Positions 59,806 to 64,000 of a stretch of DNA of 64,000 nt are shown here, piece by piece (position 1 is the stretch's first letter; every line of letters begins with the position of its first letter). Both the position numbers and the translations under genes were made by a program. This stretch comes from Sva-07 sp963710625 (GTDB lineage: Bacteria; Actinomycetota; Acidimicrobiia; Acidimicrobiales; Ilumatobacteraceae): the NCBI GenBank assembly GCA_963710625.1, contig CAVQBG010000013.1, forward strand, positions 1 through 64,000, written 5' to 3'. Under the pieces are notes generated by a model, which made no database searches, had not been told where the DNA came from, and worked only from the letters and a program-made list of their open reading frames with translations.

Positions 59806-61884
59806 GTGCCAGCGACTCCGCCACCCGAGTTCCCGATCACCCGGATCGTGCGCCGCCGTCTCGCCGTGGCGGCGGCCGCCCTCGCGGTCGTCGCCGGCGG
59901 CCTCGTCGTCGTCACCGCCGCCGCCGAGACCACCGCAGAGGCGGCCTCGTCGGAGAACGACTGGCTCGCTGTCGTCAACGCCTATCGGGCGGCCTCCGGT
60001 CTCACGCCGGTCGTCGAGAACGCCGTTTGGTCCAGTGGGAGCCGCAACCATTCGTGTTGGATGCTGCTGAACGGCATCGCCCACGACGAACAACCGGGGA
60101 CGGCGGGCTACAGCGCAGATGGAGACGCCGCCGGCAACAGCGCGAACGTCGCCGTCTCCAGCAACACCGGGGCAGTTGCTCGTTCGCACATCGAACTCTG
60201 GATGTCCGGCCCGTTCCACGCCATCGGCGTCCTGCGACCGGCATGGCGTCAGGCCGGATTCGGCACCTGCGCGAGCCCGCCAAATCCCACCAACACCCAG
60301 TGGCGCTCGGCCGCCACCCTCGACGTCGTGCGCGGCATCGATGGTGCCGCACCGAAGCCCGCGTCACCCGTCTACTTCCCCGGCGACGGCGCCACCACCA
60401 GGCTCACCCGCTTCATCGCCGAGTCACCCGACCCGCGTACCTTCTGCGGCTGGAGCGGCCAGAGCGTCGGGCTGCCGCTGATCGCACTGCTGCCGTCACC
60501 GCACAACGGTGCCGTCGCCACCCTCCATGGGCCCAACGGGCCGATCCCGACATGTGTGCTGACCCGGTCCAACACCTCCGGGGTGGCGAGTTCGATCCTC
60601 GGAGGTGACAACGCCGTCGTCGTCATCCCCGCCACACCGCTCACCGCAGGCTCCTACCGGGTCGCCGCGCTGACCGACAACGGCCAGGGCGCCAACTGGT
60701 CGTTCACGGTCGACCCGAACGCCCCGCTGACCGGGACCGTCCCGTCGGCAGAAGTTCCAGCGCCGCTGGTGAACACCGCAGCACTCGGCGAACCGACGCC
60801 CTTCGAGCCGGTGACGCCGTTCCGGCTCGCCGATTCACGCCGCGGGCTCGGCCTCGGGAGGCTCGCCGCGAACCAGCAGGTGCGTGTGCGCATCGCCGGC
60901 CAGGGAGGCCTTCCCGCCGACATCTCGGCCGTGAGCGCAAACTTCACGATCGACCGTCCGAGTGCCGCGGGCTACCTCACCGCATCCAACTGCGCCGAGG
61001 CGAACCCGTCGGTGTCCACCCTCAACTTCGAAGCGGGCGACTCGGTTCCGAACCAGGCGATCATCCCCCTCGACCGCGGCGACGTCTGCCTGTTCGCGAG
61101 CACGGCGACCGACGTGATCATCGACGTCAACGGCTACGTCGCACCGGGAGCGAGCCAGGTGCTCACACCGGTGACGCCACGCCGAATGTTCGACACCCGC
61201 TCGGGGCAACCGCTGCGGCCCGGTTCGGTCCTGCGCGTCGACGTCGAAGGAGGTGCGAGCCCCGTACCGGATGCGGCGGTGGCGGTGGCCGTCAACCTGA
61301 CCGGCACCGGCACCACCGAGAGCGGCTACGTGAAGGCGTTCCCGTGCGGGGTCGCCGAACCGGACGCCTCGTCGCTCAATCCTCGTGTCGGTCGCGATCG
61401 TGCCAACTCGGCGATCGTCCCGACCGGTTCGGACGGCACGATCTGTCTCACGAGCAACATCACGACCCATGTGATCATCGACATCACCGGCTGGTTCGGC
61501 GAGCAGTCGGGCCAGCGGTTCGTTCCCGTGACGCCGATTCGCCTCGCCGACACACGGTCCGCACACCCCGATCTCAACGGTGGCGGCGGGGCCCGTCTGC
61601 TCGAGCCCGGCCGGGCATTGCGTGTGCAGGTCGCGGGCTCACGCGGGATCGCCGCCGATGCCCGGGCGGTGACGCTGAACCTCGTGGCGACCGACGGATC
61701 CTCCAGTGGTTGGCTACGGGTGGTGCCGTGCGGGGGTGCGTCCGACGTCTCGAACCTGAACTATCCCGGCATCGCCGCGGTCGCCAACGGGGCGAACGTG
61801 ATGCTCGACACCGATGGTGCCGTGTGCGTGACCACGAGTGCGCCGACGCACGTCATCGTCGACGTCACCGGCGTGTGGACCTGA
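59806..61884 (+). CDS. Secreted CAP-domain protein with three VTP repeats
   Basis: 692 aa. An N-terminal signal peptide (RRRLAVAAAALAVVAGGLVVV) is followed by a CAP/SCP domain at about residues 45-180 (VNAYRAASGL, SGSRNHSCWM, RPAWRQAGFGTC), a linker domain, and three repeats of about 120 residues starting near 333, 453 and 573. Each repeat opens VTPxRLxDTR-like (VTPFRLADSR, VTPRRMFDTR, VTPIRLADTR) and ends with a VIIDVNGY-like strand and two cysteines. These repeats are common in surface proteins of Acidimicrobiia and probably bind glycans or the cell wall. GTG 59806 has GAAAGG at the right distance. No sortase signal or membrane anchor is seen. Confidence 0.85.
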   Translation: MPATPPPEFPITRIVRRRLAVAAAALAVVAGGLVVVTAAAETTAEAASSENDWLAVVNAYRAASGLTPVVENAVWSSGSRNHSCWMLLNGIAHDEQPGTAGYSADGDAAGNSANVAVSSNTGAVARSHIELWMSGPFHAIGVLRPAWRQAGFGTCASPPNPTNTQWRSAATLDVVRGIDGAAPKPASPVYFPGDGATTRLTRFIAESPDPRTFCGWSGQSVGLPLIALLPSPHNGAVATLHGPNGPIPTCVLTRSNTSGVASSILGGDNAVVVIPATPLTAGSYRVAALTDNGQGANWSFTVDPNAPLTGTVPSAEVPAPLVNTAALGEPTPFEPVTPFRLADSRRGLGLGRLAANQQVRVRIAGQGGLPADISAVSANFTIDRPSAAGYLTASNCAEANPSVSTLNFEAGDSVPNQAIIPLDRGDVCLFASTATDVIIDVNGYVAPGASQVLTPVTPRRMFDTRSGQPLRPGSVLRVDVEGGASPVPDAAVAVAVNLTGTGTTESGYVKAFPCGVAEPDASSLNPRVGRDRANSAIVPTGSDGTICLTSNITTHVIIDITGWFGEQSGQRFVPVTPIRLADTRSAHPDLNGGGGARLLEPGRALRVQVAGSRGIAADARAVTLNLVATDGSSSGWLRVVPCGGASDVSNLNYPGIAAVANGANVMLDTDGAVCVTTSAPTHVIVDVTGVWT
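60805..61884 (+). repeat. Three tandem coding repeats of about 360 bp
   Basis: The VTP motif codons start near 60811, 61171 and 61528, so the period is about 358-360 bases. Protein similarity is clear; DNA identity is moderate, so these are old duplications. Confidence 0.8.
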
Positions 61885-61903
61885 GGCGCTCGAACGTCGG
61901 AAC

Positions 61904-63421
61904 TCAGCGTTCGACCGTGTGATCGGTGACCGTCGCGCGGTACCGGATGGTGTGCACGCTGTCGCCGGAGAGGATCGCCCCCCGCCCGAGCGTGCGCCCG
62001 TGCTGCCAGTTCGACAGGCCGAGCTCCGGAGCGCTCAGGGCGTACTGCCCGTCGACCCATCGGGTGAAGCCGTTGCCGACGAAGGGCGCGTCGATTGTCG
62101 CAGCGAACCAGGACTGGGCAGCGGCGTCATCGCTCACGAGTGATGCCACGAAGTGGGGGCTGTAGCGGTTGCACAGCGAGACGGCCTCTTCGATCGAGTC
62201 GACCACGACGAGGCTCACCTCGGGGGAGTTCTCCCATTCCCATTCCTCGGCGAGCGTCGTTTCCTCGATCGTCGACGCGGCGGGTTCGGTCGTGACGCCG
62301 CCCGGTCGGGTGATCTCCACGACCGACCGGAACCGCTCGGCCGGCACGTAGGGCTCGCTGCCCTGGACGACATGAAGTCGCGGCGACGCCCCGCGTGCGG
62401 CGGCGGCAGCGTCGATCGCATCGAGGAACACCGGCACGAGCCGGCCGGCCTGTGCGCGCACGATCGCACACACGTTGAGCGTGTTGCACACCTTCCGATC
62501 CAACGAGTTGCGCACCGCCGTGCCGAACGTCGCGCTTGACGCATCTGCCGCCGCCACCATCCAGGCCCCGCCGGTGCCGTGGAGGCTGACGGGGATGCCG
62601 GACTGCGATGCCACCGCACCGAGTTCGGCCACGACGGGCCCCGACCCGCGAGCAACCGCCAACGCCAGTCGGCGGTCGCTGAAGAGCGCATGCCCGGCGG
62701 CGTGCGTCGGCGAGTCGACGAGTTGCACCACGCCCGGCGGGAGTCCGGCGCCCGACCGTGCCGGTTCGAGCGCATGATCGACGATCGCCCGTGCGGTGCC
62801 GAGTGCATCCGAGCCGATCCGGAACACGACGGAGTTCCCGGTACGCACCACACCGCATGCATCGGCGAACACGTTCGGGCGACCCTCGAACACGAAGCCG
62901 ACGACGCCGAGTGGCGCCCGGTCGGCCTCGACCGACCACTGGGCATGGTCGACGCGGGCGACCGTTCCGTCCCGCCGGCTCGGTGAATCGCGCCAACCGC
63001 GCAGCCCGGCGACCATGTCACGCCGCATGCCGGCGTCGAGTCGCAGGCGAGTCGTCGATCGGCCCCGTTGCTCCGCCAGCACGACGTCCGCAGCGTTGGC
63101 CGCAGCGATCAGGGCGAACGCGTCGTCGTCGGCGAGCGCAGCCGCGAATCGATCGAAGAAGTCGGAGATCGCTTCGTCGCTGACGGCTGCGAGCCCGACG
63201 AAGCCGTCGACGGCAGCACCCACTGCGCTGTCGACGACAGCGTGCACCTCAGCGGGAACGTGCAGCAGTGCACCCGTCGACTGCACGACCACGAGTCGGT
63301 CACCTGCGCGGAAACGTGCGGCGAGATCGGCGTCGACACGCACCACCCGGTCGCCGCCGAACGGAATCTCCTGGCCGACGACGAGTCCGAGCAGTGGTGC
63401 GATCTCTGGTCCCGCCGACAT
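61904..63421 (-). CDS. ProA-like aldehyde dehydrogenase with N-terminal extension
   Basis: 505 aa, resembling glutamate-5-semialdehyde dehydrogenase (about 415 aa) with roughly 85 extra N-terminal residues. APLGVVGFVFEGRPNV matches the ProA cofactor region, and the catalytic cysteine is in LDRKVCNTLNV. The C-terminal SLCNRYSPHF and FVGNGFTRWVDGQ segments also fit. It may make proline or act on another acyl phosphate; no proB lies nearby. ATG 63421 is seven bases after TACGCT. Convergent with the CAP gene. Confidence 0.82.
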   Translation of the reverse strand: MSAGPEIAPLLGLVVGQEIPFGGDRVVRVDADLAARFRAGDRLVVVQSTGALLHVPAEVHAVVDSAVGAAVDGFVGLAAVSDEAISDFFDRFAAALADDDAFALIAAANAADVVLAEQRGRSTTRLRLDAGMRRDMVAGLRGWRDSPSRRDGTVARVDHAQWSVEADRAPLGVVGFVFEGRPNVFADACGVVRTGNSVVFRIGSDALGTARAIVDHALEPARSGAGLPPGVVQLVDSPTHAAGHALFSDRRLALAVARGSGPVVAELGAVASQSGIPVSLHGTGGAWMVAAADASSATFGTAVRNSLDRKVCNTLNVCAIVRAQAGRLVPVFLDAIDAAAAARGASPRLHVVQGSEPYVPAERFRSVVEITRPGGVTTEPAASTIEETTLAEEWEWENSPEVSLVVVDSIEEAVSLCNRYSPHFVASLVSDDAAAQSWFAATIDAPFVGNGFTRWVDGQYALSAPELGLSNWQHGRTLGRGAILSGDSVHTIRYRATVTDHTVER

Positions 63422-63427
63422 CGCAAT

Positions 63428-63434
63428 TAGCGTA
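63428..63434. promoter_or_regulatory. Single 7-bp element acting as -10 on both strands
   Basis: TAGCGTA reads TAGCGT on the plus strand, six bases before the GTG at 63440, and TACGCT on the minus strand, seven bases before the ATG at 63421. Both flanking genes lack a Shine-Dalgarno sequence. The whole intergenic region is only 18 bases. Confidence 0.6.
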
Positions 63435-63439
63435 GGCGT

Positions 63440-64000
63440 GTGCCCCCGTCTCCGCTCTACTTCCGTCAGCTGCTCTCCGGTCGCGACTTCGCCGTCGGTG
63501 ATCCGCTCGCGTCACAGATGGTGAACTTCGTGTACGCCGTCGGCGATCGCCACACCGGCGAGTGCGTGCTGGTCGATCCGGCCTACGCCGTGCGCGAGCT
63601 CGTCGACCTGGTCGGTGCCGACGGTATGACCGTGACCGGTGCGCTCGCCACCCACTACCACCCCGACCACGTCGGTGGATCGATGATGGGGCACTCGATC
63701 GAAGGGATCTCGGAGTTGCTCGACCACGTCGACTGCCCGATCCATGTCCAGCAGGACGAGGTGGAGTGGGTCTCGAAGTCGACGTCGGTCACCGCCGATC
63801 ACCTGGTCGCGCACGACTCGGGCGACGTCCTCCGGGTCGGCGACATCGAGATCACGCTCGTGCACACGCCCGGCCACACACCCGGGAGCCAGTGCTTCTT
63901 CGTCGACGACCGGCTGATCGCCGGTGACACGCTGTTCCTCGAGGGCTGCGGGCGCACCGATCTCCCCGGCTCCGACCCGTCGAAGATGGTCGAGAGCCTG
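63440..64000 (+). CDS. Metallo-beta-lactamase-fold hydrolase, glyoxalase II-like (partial)
   Basis: 187 residues are present; the C-terminus lies beyond the window. The binuclear metal motif is THYHPDHVGG, a third ligand is in VHTPGHTPGS and the bridging acid in LIAGDTLF. GCGRTDLPGSDP resembles hydroxyacylglutathione hydrolase-like and persulfide dioxygenase-like enzymes of actinobacteria. GTG 63440 is leaderless and head-to-head with the ProA-like gene. Substrate not determined. Confidence 0.9.
   Translation, partial: MPPSPLYFRQLLSGRDFAVGDPLASQMVNFVYAVGDRHTGECVLVDPAYAVRELVDLVGADGMTVTGALATHYHPDHVGGSMMGHSIEGISELLDHVDCPIHVQQDEVEWVSKSTSVTADHLVAHDSGDVLRVGDIEITLVHTPGHTPGSQCFFVDDRLIAGDTLFLEGCGRTDLPGSDPSKMVESL

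Overview
The window is 64 kb of high-GC, gene-dense bacterial chromosome. Gene order (alaS-ruvX-mltG-aroE-aroC-aroK-aroB-pepQ-efp-nusB next to pyrR-pyrB-pyrC-carA-carB), many GTG starts, DUF3151, GuaB1 and DUF2510 proteins point to an actinobacterium. The secreted protein with VTPxRxxDTR repeats, the LivH permease with an extracytoplasmic domain and the frequent leaderless genes fit class Acidimicrobiia (an Ilumatobacter-like organism). That placement is inference; there is no rRNA gene here. I saw no tRNA, rRNA, CRISPR array, prophage or insertion sequence.

Layout. 1-7218 (minus): pyrimidine operon pyrR-pyrB-pyrC-carA-carB, carB running off the left edge; the pyrR leader holds a PyrR-binding loop that overlaps the Shine-Dalgarno sequence. 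7294-9021 (plus): a D-aminoacylase-type amidohydrolase. 9035-20649 (minus): alaS, Holliday-junction resolvase-like ruvX, mltG, four shikimate genes, pepQ, efp, nusB and a DUF2079 membrane protein, mostly joined by 4-base GTGA overlaps. 20690-24299: a cysteine-rich plus-strand protein, a small acidic-tailed protein, then the minus-strand unit DUF3151-mobA-rhodanese-rnd. 24352-28103: a small membrane protein with an MFS transporter (plus), and pyk with an alpha/beta hydrolase (minus).

28104-30038 is the most accessory-looking part: a secreted DUF1996 protein with a tiny coupled upstream ORF, flanked by near-identical 17-bp repeats. 30039-34739: histidine phosphatase and M18 aminopeptidase (plus), and guaB1-cmk-plsC (minus). 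34831-39132: hydrolase and Sua5/TsaC (plus), then xylulokinase with a J-domain protein, and enoyl-CoA hydratase with a nitroreductase (minus). 40123-45990: a branched-chain amino acid type ABC system in which livK faces livHMGF convergently, with a UUCG terminator after livK and a frame-split small gene after livF. 46003-51824: heme A synthase, an AttH/CrtC-like protein, an SDR, a methyltransferase, a second histidine phosphatase and a DUF2510 protein. 51852-55498: a heterodimeric ABC exporter. 55542-59645: a small membrane protein, a hexapeptide acyltransferase, a P1/DmpA-type peptidase, panC and a CPBP protease. 59806-64000: a secreted CAP-domain protein with three VTP repeats, a ProA-like dehydrogenase and a partial metallo-beta-lactamase-fold hydrolase.

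Three architectural habits run through the window. First, about twenty genes carry a TAnnnT hexamer 6-10 bases before the start codon and no Shine-Dalgarno sequence, so they look leaderless. Second, divergent genes use back-to-back -10 hexamers only 0-30 bp apart; in one case a single 7-bp palindrome-like element serves both strands. Third, at least twelve operon junctions use the same GTGA start/stop overlap. Most of the sequence is conserved housekeeping metabolism. I found no obvious new defence or mobile system; the best candidates for new biology are the regulatory architecture, the DUF1996 cassette, the split gene after livF and the CAP/VTP protein.
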